Assembly: GCF_017569925.1 (NCBI RefSeq)
Contig: NZ_CP050854.1
Location: forward strand, 2,542,001-2,606,000
Source: Brenneria izadpanahii
GTDB lineage: Bacteria; Pseudomonadota; Gammaproteobacteria; Enterobacterales; Enterobacteriaceae
Direction of reading: 5' to 3'
Length of the DNA: 64,000 bases
Shown here in pieces: positions 56,531-64,000 of this stretch. The position numbers and the translations under genes are program-made. The stretch's first letter is position 1; each line of letters opens with the position of its first letter. The notes below the pieces were generated by a model. The model made no database searches, was not told where the DNA came from, and was given only the letters and a program-made list of their open reading frames with translations.

Positions 56531-56575
56531 GTGATAGTGCCGTACAACAGCATGAAAAATCTTGATATTGCTCAA
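56531..56575 (-). promoter_or_regulatory. FNR-dependent promoter of fnrS
   Basis: TTGAT-ATTG-CTCAA (56562-56575) differs from the FNR box TTGATN4ATCAA at one base and is centred about 42 bases before the RNA start, the class II position. A -10-like TATCAC is at 56531-56536 (minus strand). Confidence 0.8.
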
Positions 56576-56644
56576 TATAGACGTTTTTTTTCGAGCGTTC
56601 GCAGAACTTCTGTGACGCGTTGCGCAATAACTATTATCAGCGGC

Positions 56645-57628
56645 TCACAACCATTTACTACGTTTTAACCACCAGGCAACGCCTACCACCAATCCCACCA
56701 ACAATATACAGAAGGTTACAAATCCTAATGAGGAGTCGTTGCCGGGGATCCCTCCCAAATTGACGCCAAATAAGCCGGTTAAAAAGGTCGTGGGCAGAAA
56801 AACCATCGCCAGAAGCGACATCGTATAGGTTCGCCGGTTCATCGCATCCGTCATCAGCGTGGTGACTTCATCCGATAGCACCGTCGTGCGTGCGATACTG
56901 GCGTCCAAATCTTCCAGGCCGCGGCCTAATCTGTCGGCGATTTCCTGCATTCTGCGCCGGTCGTCATCCTGCATCCAGGGGAATTTCTCCACCGAAAGAC
57001 GAGAAAATACATCACGCTGAGGCGTCATATAGCGCCTTAATACAATTAACTGCTTGCGGATCAGTGCCAGTTCGCCCTGCTGCGGCGTTTTCTGCTCCAG
57101 CAGATCCTCTTCCAGCGCGATAATACTTTCATGTAAATCATCGATAAAATCACTCGCGTGGTCGGTCAGCGCTTCCGCAATGGAAACCAGCCAGCTCCCA
57201 CTATCGGTAGGGCCATGCCCCTCTTTCAGATCGTCCAGCACTTCATCAATGGCCGCCAGTTTTCGCCGCCGGGTAGAAATAATCAGGCTATCCGTAATAA
57301 AAATCCGCAGGGCGACCAATTGATCCGGCCGCGAATTCTCATTGCGATTAATGCTGCGCAGCGTAATCATCGTCCCCTCGCCCAACCGGGTGACTCTGGG
57401 GCGCACGCTTTCTCCCAACAGCGCATCCCGTACGCTATCCGGTACCAGGCTGGTTTCCGTCAGCCAGTCAGCACTATCGCGTTTTGTAGAGTCGAGATGC
57501 AGCCAGCAAGGTTTCGCGCTGGTTACCACGTCATCATCGATTATCGGCGCGATCCCGCCGTCGCCGTTCAACTGATACGCATAAACAGCACCGGTATGTT
57601 GTAGTTCTTTTCCTTTAAAGGGTTCCAC
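56645..57628 (-). CDS. zntB: Zinc transporter ZntB (CorA family)
   Basis: 327 residues, the same length as E. coli ZntB when started at the GTG at 57628, which has GGAGG five bases upstream. A pentameric CorA-type channel with a large cytosolic N-domain and two C-terminal helices joined by the GVNLGGIPG loop (the GxN motif). It moves zinc, probably inward with protons. A longer start at 57673 is not needed. Confidence 0.95.
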   Translation of the reverse strand: MEPFKGKELQHTGAVYAYQLNGDGGIAPIIDDDVVTSAKPCWLHLDSTKRDSADWLTETSLVPDSVRDALLGESVRPRVTRLGEGTMITLRSINRNENSRPDQLVALRIFITDSLIISTRRRKLAAIDEVLDDLKEGHGPTDSGSWLVSIAEALTDHASDFIDDLHESIIALEEDLLEQKTPQQGELALIRKQLIVLRRYMTPQRDVFSRLSVEKFPWMQDDDRRRMQEIADRLGRGLEDLDASIARTTVLSDEVTTLMTDAMNRRTYTMSLLAMVFLPTTFLTGLFGVNLGGIPGNDSSLGFVTFCILLVGLVVGVAWWLKRSKWL

Positions 57629-57825
57629 GCTTGCCTCCGGTGATGATTCATTACTTCCGATACATCTTAACAATCATTTTTCTAAACTAATCAAACTGCG
57701 TCACCGCCGCAATAAACACCAATACGACCATACAGCATCAGGATTGCCATTGTCGGAAAGAGAGAAGCCCGGCTTCACGCCCCATGCGGAGGATGAAGCC
57801 GAGAGACCGCTCGAACGGTCTTTGA

Positions 57826-59442
57826 TTAATGTTTAATGATATAAAGCGTGTGGCTGTACGCCACGTCTTCAGGGTTGGTGATGGGATAACCTTTAACCCA
57901 GGGCTTAATCAAACGGCCGTTGGTGTACTGATAGATTGGCGCGATAGGCGCTTCTTCCAGCAAAATTTGCTCGGCCCGGTTGTAATCGTCATTCAACGCC
58001 CGCGCATTGGTCTGATTACTGGCTTCCTCCAGCAGCTTATCGTAATCGGCGTTTTTAAAACGCGCCAGATTACCGCTGTGCTGTGAGGTTAATAACGACA
58101 GGAAAGTGGACGCTTCATTGTAATCCCCTACCCAGGACGCCCGCACCACGTCAAAATTACCGCTGTTGCGGCTGTCAATATACGTTTGCCACTCCTGATT
58201 AGCCAATTTTACGTCGACCCCTAATTTTTTTTTCCACATGGAAGCGATGGCGACGGCGATCTTCTGATGACTTTCCGATGAGTTGTACAGCAGCGACAAC
58301 TTCAACGGTTTGCCTGGGCCGTAGCCCGCGGCGGACATCAACGCTTTGGCCTGGGCATCCAGTTCGGCCTGCGTATATTGCTGCAGCAGGCTTTCCGTCG
58401 GCTTAAACCCGGCGGTCACGTCAGGCGTAAAGTGGTAAGCCGGTTTTTCACCGGTTCCCAACACTCTTTCCGCGATGATTTTTCGATCGATCGCGTAAGA
58501 AAGCGCTTTTCTCACTCGCACGTCGCTCGTCGGCGCCCGTTGGGTGTTGAATGCATAGTAATAGGTTCCCAACTGTTCCGGCGTATAGACCTGGCCAGGC
58601 AAATCTTTCAACAGTTTCTGGTACATATTTTTAGGAAACGACTCGGTAATATCGATATCGCCGGCCAAATAGCGTTTCGTGGCATTCGATTCCTGATTGA
58701 TGGGAACGAAAGTCACTTTGGTTAATTGGGTATGGGCGTGATCCCAATAATATTCGTTTGGCTCCAGCACCAGTTTTTCGTTTACCACCCGCTGCTGTAG
58801 TTTAAATGCGCCGTTTCCCACCAGATTGCCGGGCTTCGTCCAGTCATCGCCATATTTTTCTATGGTCGCCTGATGCACCGGAAACAGGCTGAAATTGGCG
58901 GTCAGACTAACAAAATACGGCACCGGCCTGTTGAGCTGCACCTTCAGCGTATGGTCATCGATAGCCGTTACCCCCAACTGGTCGGCGGGCAATTTGCCGT
59001 CAATAATTTGATCGGCGTTCACAATTCCGGCCAAACGGGCAAACCAGGCGAAAGTCGAGGAGTTTTCCGGCGCGACCAGACGGCGCCAGCTATAGACGAA
59101 GTCCTTCGCCGTAACCGGATCGCCGTTGGACCAGCGGGCATCATTGCGTAAGGTAAACATGAAAGTACGGTTATCGCTGGTTTGCCAGCGCTGCGCTACG
59201 CCAGGAATAATATTGCCGTGTTCGTCCTGATTGACCAAACCTTCAAACAGATCCCGCGAGACCTGCGCTTCCGGCAAGCCGACCGCTTTTATCGGATCCA
59301 ACGATGCGGGCTCATCCTTGATATGACGGACAATTTCCTGCTTTTCAGCTAACGGGGTTCCAGCCGGAACTTGCGCCGCGGCGGCGTTCCCGGCCACAAC
59401 CGCGAACAGCGCGGCATATAATGCGGAATAACCATGTCGCAT
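57826..59442 (-). CDS. mppA: Periplasmic murein tripeptide-binding protein MppA
   Basis: 538 residues with a signal peptide (about 1-23). A family-5 solute-binding protein (OppA-like), with the conserved block FVYSWRRLVAPENSSTFAWF near 115, YYAFNTQRAP and RVRKALSYAID near 320. MppA binds L-Ala-gamma-D-Glu-meso-diaminopimelate and delivers it to Opp for murein recycling. Its neighbour mpaA makes related peptides, and the mppA-mpaA-tpx-tyrR order echoes E. coli. OppA itself is the main alternative, but the context favours MppA. Confidence 0.88.
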   Translation of the reverse strand: MRHGYSALYAALFAVVAGNAAAAQVPAGTPLAEKQEIVRHIKDEPASLDPIKAVGLPEAQVSRDLFEGLVNQDEHGNIIPGVAQRWQTSDNRTFMFTLRNDARWSNGDPVTAKDFVYSWRRLVAPENSSTFAWFARLAGIVNADQIIDGKLPADQLGVTAIDDHTLKVQLNRPVPYFVSLTANFSLFPVHQATIEKYGDDWTKPGNLVGNGAFKLQQRVVNEKLVLEPNEYYWDHAHTQLTKVTFVPINQESNATKRYLAGDIDITESFPKNMYQKLLKDLPGQVYTPEQLGTYYYAFNTQRAPTSDVRVRKALSYAIDRKIIAERVLGTGEKPAYHFTPDVTAGFKPTESLLQQYTQAELDAQAKALMSAAGYGPGKPLKLSLLYNSSESHQKIAVAIASMWKKKLGVDVKLANQEWQTYIDSRNSGNFDVVRASWVGDYNEASTFLSLLTSQHSGNLARFKNADYDKLLEEASNQTNARALNDDYNRAEQILLEEAPIAPIYQYTNGRLIKPWVKGYPITNPEDVAYSHTLYIIKH

Positions 59443-59619
59443 AATAATTTATCTCAGATAATGATGAAGTTACTGAATAATATAATAGTCAGAAAACACG
59501 CGATGCGGCCAGAGTAAAGCGCTCATATTTGTGGTATTTAGTCCAATCCGCCTCACAGATGCTATTTTTAGCCTCAGCCGTTATGATGAAAAAAGTTAAA
59601 ACCATCGATAGGCAAACAA

Positions 59620-60369
59620 ATGGGAAATCACACTATCGCTCTGCGGGCTCGCCAACTACGTGGTCATCTTTCCTCTTTGGGCGAACCTTATGGGAAATCG
59701 CTATTGGGGGCGCCGCTACTCTATTTTCCGTCCGAATTGCCGCAGCAGAACAGCGGGCTGGTTATCGCCGGCACGCACGGCGATGAAACCGCATCCATAG
59801 CGACGCTCTCTTGTGCGTTGCGGAGCCTGTTGCCGGGACAGCGAAGGCACCATGTGGTTCTTGCCGTTAATCCCGATGGCTGCCAGTTAGGCGTGCGGTC
59901 AAATGCCAACGGCGTCGATCTTAATCGCAACTTTCCCGCCGAGAACTGGCAACCGGGTAATACCATATACCGTTGGAACAGCTATGCCGACGAGCGGGAC
60001 GTGACGCTATCCACCGGGGCGGCCCCGGCCTCGGAACCGGAAACCAAGGCGCTGTGCGAATTGATTGAGAAACTTAATCCCGCCTGGGTTGTCTCTTTTC
60101 ATGAGCCGCTCGCCTGTATTGACGATCCGCACCGTTCGGCATTGGGGCGGTGGCTGGCGCGACAATTTGATTTATCGTTAGTAACCGGAGTGGGTTACGA
60201 TACCCCTGGCTCTTTTGGCAGTTGGTGCGCCAACCGAATGCTGCCGTGCGTTACCGCGGAACTGCCGCCGATATCGGTAGATGCCGCCAGTGAACGTTAC
60301 CTCAGCGCGATGAACGCATTGTTATGTCATAATTTTGATACCAATGTTGCCGATAGTGCCCTAAACTGA
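59620..60369 (+). CDS. mpaA: Murein peptide amidase A
   Basis: 249 residues. A zinc carboxypeptidase (M14 family) of the cytosol that cleaves the gamma-D-Glu-diaminopimelate bond of murein tripeptide. Zinc ligands are H and E in GTHGDET near residue 53 and H in SFHEPLA near 162, with the catalytic glutamate near the C-terminal VTAELPP. No signal peptide. Divergent from mppA with 177 bases between them, both acting in murein recycling. Length and motifs match the E. coli protein (242). Confidence 0.93.
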   Translation: MGNHTIALRARQLRGHLSSLGEPYGKSLLGAPLLYFPSELPQQNSGLVIAGTHGDETASIATLSCALRSLLPGQRRHHVVLAVNPDGCQLGVRSNANGVDLNRNFPAENWQPGNTIYRWNSYADERDVTLSTGAAPASEPETKALCELIEKLNPAWVVSFHEPLACIDDPHRSALGRWLARQFDLSLVTGVGYDTPGSFGSWCANRMLPCVTAELPPISVDAASERYLSAMNALLCHNFDTNVADSALN

Positions 60370-60410
60370 GCAGCATGTTAATAACCTGTAAGTAATTAGA
60401 GGATGCATAC

Positions 60411-60914
60411 ATGTCACAGAACGTACATTTTCAAGGCAATCCAGTGCCATTGGCAGGCACTTTCCCCGCAAAAGGCGATAAGGCCAAGGCCTTTACGTTG
60501 GTTGCCAAAGATCTGTCGGACGTCGCTCTCAGCAGCTATGCTGGCAAACGTAAAATCCTGAATATCTTCCCTAGCATCGATACCGGCGTGTGCGCCGCAT
60601 CCGTGCGCAAATTCAACCAGTTGGCGTCAGAACTGGATAACACGGTGGTTCTGTGTATTTCTGCCGACCTGCCGTTCGCGCAAGCCCGTTTTTGCGGGGC
60701 GGAAGGATTGAACAATGTGGTCGTGCTTTCCACCCTGCGCGGCGCCGAGTTCAAAGAAAACTATGGCGTCGCCATTGCTGACGGCGCCCTGAAAGGGTTA
60801 ACGGCGCGAGCTGTTGTTATCCTGGATGAGAGTGATAATGTCGTGTACAGCGAGTTGGTGAACGAAATCACCACCGAACCGGATTATGATAAAGCGCTGG
60901 CTGCATTGAAGTAA
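60411..60914 (+). CDS. tpx: Thiol peroxidase Tpx
   Basis: 167 residues (168 in E. coli). An atypical 2-Cys peroxiredoxin that reduces lipid and alkyl hydroperoxides with thioredoxin. The peroxidatic cysteine is in [13 protein letters not shown] near residue 61 and the resolving cysteine in ARFCGAEG near 95. It starts 41 bases after mpaA and is terminated by a hairpin at 60971. Confidence 0.96.
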   Translation: MSQNVHFQGNPVPLAGTFPAKGDKAKAFTLVAKDLSDVALSSYAGKRKILNIFPSIDTGVCAASVRKFNQLASELDNTVVLCISADLPFAQARFCGAEGLNNVVVLSTLRGAEFKENYGVAIADGALKGLTARAVVILDESDNVVYSELVNEITTEPDYDKALAALK

Positions 60915-61223
60915 TCGCCTAAGTCAAAAGCAAAATCCGAAAAGACGCCGTTAATCGTTTTTTCGGCAAAAGTCCGCGAACCTATTGGCTAGCGGATTTT
61001 TTTTGGCTTCATTACCCTGCACATTTCTTGATTAAATTTACTTAACGCTATACGGGAGGTAGAAATAAAATGAATCGTCATGGATGGATATAATATAATT
61101 CGGGTATTCATCGAAAACTTATAACCTGTTACGCTCGCCATGAAAAATTCGATACGCTTGTATCATCATTAAAATAAACAACTCAGATAATCATCTGAGT
61201 TATAAAAATAATTTTATTTGTGT
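60915..61223. other. Intergenic region after tpx
   Basis: 309 bases. Apart from the tpx terminator it is A+T-rich and holds no supported gene. Confidence 0.5.
60971..61004 (+). terminator. Rho-independent terminator after tpx
   Basis: Stem TCCGC / GCGGA with a long loop and eight T. Confidence 0.75.
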
Positions 61224-61490
61224 TTACTCGTAAGTTTTCGCAGCCATTAATATGTCAGAAAAAACACTCCAATTGATATTTTCAGGTAATGCTTTTCCAC
61301 AATTTTCATAATAGCCCTCCATATCTTCAACCCAGGCGGCGATTGCTTCAAGGTAATCCGACAGATTGTGGTTTTCCCATCCATCAGCGTTCTCTTTGAT
61401 ATCACGGGCCAACCAAGATACCCGTTGTATAAATTCATTTTTAGTTTTAACCGGATGCAAATCATTCAAACGCTTATTCTCTATCGTCAC
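61224..61490 (-). CDS. DUF7660-like small protein
   Basis: 88 residues, acidic, with no signal or membrane segment. The pattern WLARDIKENADGWENHNLSDYLEAIAAWVEDMEGYYENCG ... NWSVFSDILMAAKTYE matches what I recall of DUF7660, a small family often found near toxin or contact-inhibition genes and possibly immunity-like. The start is GTG with AGGAGG upstream. It stands alone here between tpx and the acetyltransferase, with low-G+C flanks suggesting an insertion in the tpx-tyrR interval. Identification is from memory and moderate. Confidence 0.65.
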   Translation of the reverse strand: MTIENKRLNDLHPVKTKNEFIQRVSWLARDIKENADGWENHNLSDYLEAIAAWVEDMEGYYENCGKALPENINWSVFSDILMAAKTYE

Positions 61491-61773
61491 CTTGATGCCC
61501 TCCTCTATTCAGGTTCCATTGCCTATTTTTAATGTACTCATTATATGATTTTTGTATTTTTTCTTCCATATGGCTTTACGCTAATCAGCCTTCAATATCG
61601 GTTGTACATTCATTATGGCTAGCGCGGCCTGATATGGACGACGTCAAATAATGGCGATCGCATGCTGGCATATATGTCGGACGAAGAGCAGGATAAAGAT
61701 CGGTTGGGCGAACTGCCCAAGCTTGAGTTTCCGGTCTGAACGGAGAAATTGTTTTATTGATGGAGGCCAGAGT
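61491..61773. other. Intergenic segment with a possible gene fragment
   Basis: About 280 bases. An open stretch ending at about 61739 reads ...NNGDRMLAYMSDEEQDKDRLGELPKLEFPV and stops. It has no ribosome site and could be the tail of a deleted gene. No other feature. Confidence 0.4.
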
Positions 61774-62337
61774 ATGTTTTCCTTAACAACGCCACGGTTG
61801 CTCATCCGCCCTTGCAATACCGATGATGTTTCACAACTTGTGGACGCGGTACAGGAATCCGTGGAAACCGTAGGCCGTTGGTTGTCCTGGTGCAATGCCG
61901 AATATGGCGCAGCCCAAAGCACACAATGGGTTATGCAGTGCAAACATCATATCCAGGCTGGCGTTGCCTTTGACTTCGGCATATTTAATAAGACATCAGG
62001 CAAGCTGCTCGGCGCTATCGGCATCAATAATATCCAGCCGATGTATCAGATGGGCAATATCGGCTACTGGGTGCGCCAATCCGCGCAGAGACAAGGGATC
62101 GCGCTGGAAGCGGTAGAAACCATCATCCCCTTTGGCTTCAGACAACTGGGGCTAACCCGGTTGGAAATTGTAGCGGGAGAACATAACTACCCCAGCCGCC
62201 GCATTGCAGAGAATGCCGGCGCACGCTTTGAAGGCATCGCCAGGAACCGATTGATTGTCGGCAACCGCCTGATAGATGCCGCGATGTATTCGTTGATCCC
62301 GGCGGATATTCTGGGTAATGAAAAAGTCACACTGTAA
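61774..62337 (+). CDS. GNAT-family N-acetyltransferase, RimL-like
   Basis: 187 residues from the ATG at 61774, which GGAGG precedes; a longer frame to 61651 has no support. It has the RimJ/RimL layout: the start TPRLLIRPCNTDDVSQL, then GYWVRQSAQRQGIALEAVETII (the acetyl-CoA-binding RQGIA region in place of Q/RxxGxG/A) and NYPSRRIAENAGARFEG. The acceptor may be a ribosomal protein N-terminus, an amino acid or a small amine. Convergent with tyrR. Confidence 0.85.
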   Translation: MFSLTTPRLLIRPCNTDDVSQLVDAVQESVETVGRWLSWCNAEYGAAQSTQWVMQCKHHIQAGVAFDFGIFNKTSGKLLGAIGINNIQPMYQMGNIGYWVRQSAQRQGIALEAVETIIPFGFRQLGLTRLEIVAGEHNYPSRRIAENAGARFEGIARNRLIVGNRLIDAAMYSLIPADILGNEKVTL

Positions 62338-62421
62338 CTTAATCAACGATTGCGAATATCCATACCTCCGTCCGTAAAGGCCAAGCGCGCTACCTGCCCT
62401 GCGCCATGCGCGGTCAGACCG

Positions 62422-63993
62422 TTATGGCTCGTCCTCTTCGCCTGCGCCTTTGCGGCCGCTGAGACCATATTCCCGCAGTTTGTTGGCGATCGCCGTGTGC
62501 GATACCCCCAGGCGTTTCGCCAGCTTACGGGTGCTGGGATAGGTCTGATATAACCGGGTTAACACCGAGCGTTCAAAACGTTTGCTGATATCATCCAGCG
62601 ACCCTTCCAACAGTTCTTCACTTTGCGGAATTTCAACCGAAAACGCCGGCAGTTCAATGTCCTGCATGCTTAGTTCATTGCCTTCCAACTGCGTCAGCGC
62701 GCGATAAATCGCATTTTTCAACTGGCGTATATTCCCCGGCCAGCCATACTGCGGCAGAAACTGGCGCAGATCGGCGGCCAGCTTCGGCCGCGGAATCCCT
62801 TGTTCATCGGCAAAGCGCGCCACGAACAGCTCCGTCAGCGGCATGATATCCGCCGGGCGATCGCGCAGAGGGGGTAATGTCAGCGTCAGAACATTAAGCC
62901 GGTAGTAGAGATCTTCACGAAATTCGCCGCGTTGCACCATTTCCAACAGGTTTTTCTTCGTTGCGCAGATAACCCGAACATCCACATGAACTTCGTGATC
63001 CTCGCCCACTCGGCGAAACGTTCCGTCATTGATAAAACGCAGCAGTTTGATCTGCATCTGCGCCGACATCTCGCCGACTTCATCCAGCAGCACCGAACCG
63101 CCGTTAGCCTGCTCGAAAAAGCCTTTTTTGCCTTCCAATGCGTTCGGATAGGCTCCCGGCGCATGGCCATAAAGCTCGCTTTCCATCACCTCATCGGGCA
63201 ACGCCGCGCAGTTCAACGCCAGAAACGGCTTTTTCCCGCGCGGACCGTGTAAATGACAGGCGCGGGCCAGCATATCCTTACCGGTTCCGGTATCGCCGAC
63301 GATCAGCAGCGGCGCATCCAGCATCGCCAGCTTACGCGCCTGTTCAACCACCTGACGCATTTTGGGGCTGACCGCCACAATATGTTCAAACGCGCCGTCA
63401 TCATTAACCGACAGATCCTGCAATTGCCTTCCCATCCGTACGGCGGATTTCAGCATCACCAGCGCTCCCGCCGTTGATTTTTTACCGCCATCGTCTTCCT
63501 GGTGAATCGGGGTGATGTCCAGTAGAAAATCCTGGCCACGCACCACGACGCGCTGCGTTACCGAGGGACTTCCTTGCTCCAGCCACTCCGTGAAATGGTA
63601 TCCGGCGATCAACGTTGAGATGAGCGTATTGCGAAGTTTCTCCACGCTGGCGCCAAACAGGCTGGCGGCCGCGGGATTGGACAGCTCAATTCTGCCTTTC
63701 ATATCCAGCGAAAATACCGGCTCAGGCATGGAGTTGAGCAGCGCGTTTAACGCCCGGTGTTCACGTTCGGAAGGCATAAAGGCAACGGTTCGGACATCGC
63801 TAACGCTTTCAATACGACGGATTTCCGCCATCAAGGTCCGGAAATCATCAAAATCCAGCGTAGCGAAATTAAGATAAATACGACCGGCCGGATCGATCTC
63901 GATGCCGCGCAAATCAATATTGCGCGACGCCAGAAGATCCAACAATTCATGGGCCAAACCAATACGGTCTTCACAAAAAACTTCCAGACGCAT
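62422..63993 (-). CDS. tyrR: Transcriptional regulator TyrR of aromatic amino acid metabolism
   Basis: 523 residues (513 in E. coli). Domains in order: ACT (1-75), PAS (about 78-190), an AAA+ core (about 205-430; Walker A GDTGTGKDMLA, Walker B GGSVLLDEVGEMS) and a C-terminal helix-turn-helix (STRKLAKRLGVSHTAIANKLREYGL). The GAFTGA loop needed for sigma-54 contact is replaced by HAPGAYP, as expected for TyrR, which works with sigma-70. The start is the ATG at 63993, seven bases from the right edge, so the promoter is outside. Confidence 0.96.
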   Translation of the reverse strand: MRLEVFCEDRIGLAHELLDLLASRNIDLRGIEIDPAGRIYLNFATLDFDDFRTLMAEIRRIESVSDVRTVAFMPSEREHRALNALLNSMPEPVFSLDMKGRIELSNPAAASLFGASVEKLRNTLISTLIAGYHFTEWLEQGSPSVTQRVVVRGQDFLLDITPIHQEDDGGKKSTAGALVMLKSAVRMGRQLQDLSVNDDGAFEHIVAVSPKMRQVVEQARKLAMLDAPLLIVGDTGTGKDMLARACHLHGPRGKKPFLALNCAALPDEVMESELYGHAPGAYPNALEGKKGFFEQANGGSVLLDEVGEMSAQMQIKLLRFINDGTFRRVGEDHEVHVDVRVICATKKNLLEMVQRGEFREDLYYRLNVLTLTLPPLRDRPADIMPLTELFVARFADEQGIPRPKLAADLRQFLPQYGWPGNIRQLKNAIYRALTQLEGNELSMQDIELPAFSVEIPQSEELLEGSLDDISKRFERSVLTRLYQTYPSTRKLAKRLGVSHTAIANKLREYGLSGRKGAGEEDEP

Positions 63994-64000
63994 CAATGAC

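Noticed and set aside
56486..56668. 60-codon frame on the plus strand starting MERNAHRLTLHSP
   Set aside because: It is the antisense of FnrS and its promoter; the FnrS sequence explains the conservation.

Overview
The window looks like chromosomal DNA of a plant-associated enterobacterium of the Pectobacteriaceae type (Brenneria / Pectobacterium / Dickeya / Lonsdalea group). This is inferred from near-E. coli-level similarity of the core genes (tyrR, tpx, mpaA, mppA, zntB, fnrS, ttcA, ldhA, ydbH-ynbE, azoR, hrpA, asr-ydgU-ydgD, rstAB, dauA, chaA, chaC). These genes lie among accessory genes typical of soft-rot and tree-canker bacteria: a two-partner-secreted adhesin/toxin, a HrpL-type promoter with an effector-like gene, and GABA uptake. 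I do not assign a species.

Layout. 1-4050: a two-partner secretion operon on the minus strand (tpsB then a large tpsA that leaves the window). 4240-7658: a LysR regulator divergent from a serine-hydrolase/MFS pair. 7804-9616: a secreted PAP2-type acid phosphatase and an EmrE-like SMR pump. 9800-20231: a complete GABA utilisation locus, with a kinase, a PotABCD-like ABC importer, gabD, gabT, a MocR/GabR-type regulator and a separately placed ATPase. Both transporter units carry a -24/-12 sigma-54 promoter with NtrC-like sites upstream, so GABA uptake appears to be nitrogen-controlled. 20310-28600: membrane and stress functions (glsB-like, acyltransferase, ydiY, chaC, chaA, dauA, an unknown gene). 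28994-32716: rstAB, then asr with an RstA box, the tiny ydgU, and ydgD. 33152-36320: a GAF-GGDEF-EAL protein, an EcsC-family protein, and a 141-residue protein starting MGCVSS behind a perfect hrp box, the best candidate for something undescribed here. 36639-48282: hrpA, azoR, ynbE-ydbH, ldhA, a DUF333 lipoprotein, a scar where an MFS gene and a MmyB-type regulator lost their 5' ends together, and ttcA. 48449-56270: a proline-rich miniprotein and an amino-acid-type ABC cluster with two substrate-binding proteins, a DUF1847 protein, an aminotransferase and a nu-class GST. 56407-63993: fnrS, zntB, mppA, mpaA, tpx, a DUF7660-like gene, a GNAT acetyltransferase and tyrR.

Three genes (the MFS pump at 6448, the GABA permease at 13182, the MocR regulator at 17462) are each split by the apparent loss of one base in a G or C homopolymer. 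That pattern suggests either base-calling error or slippage, so these genes may be intact in the organism.

Translations and motifs were read by eye. Family names rest on remembered sequence similarity, not on a database search.
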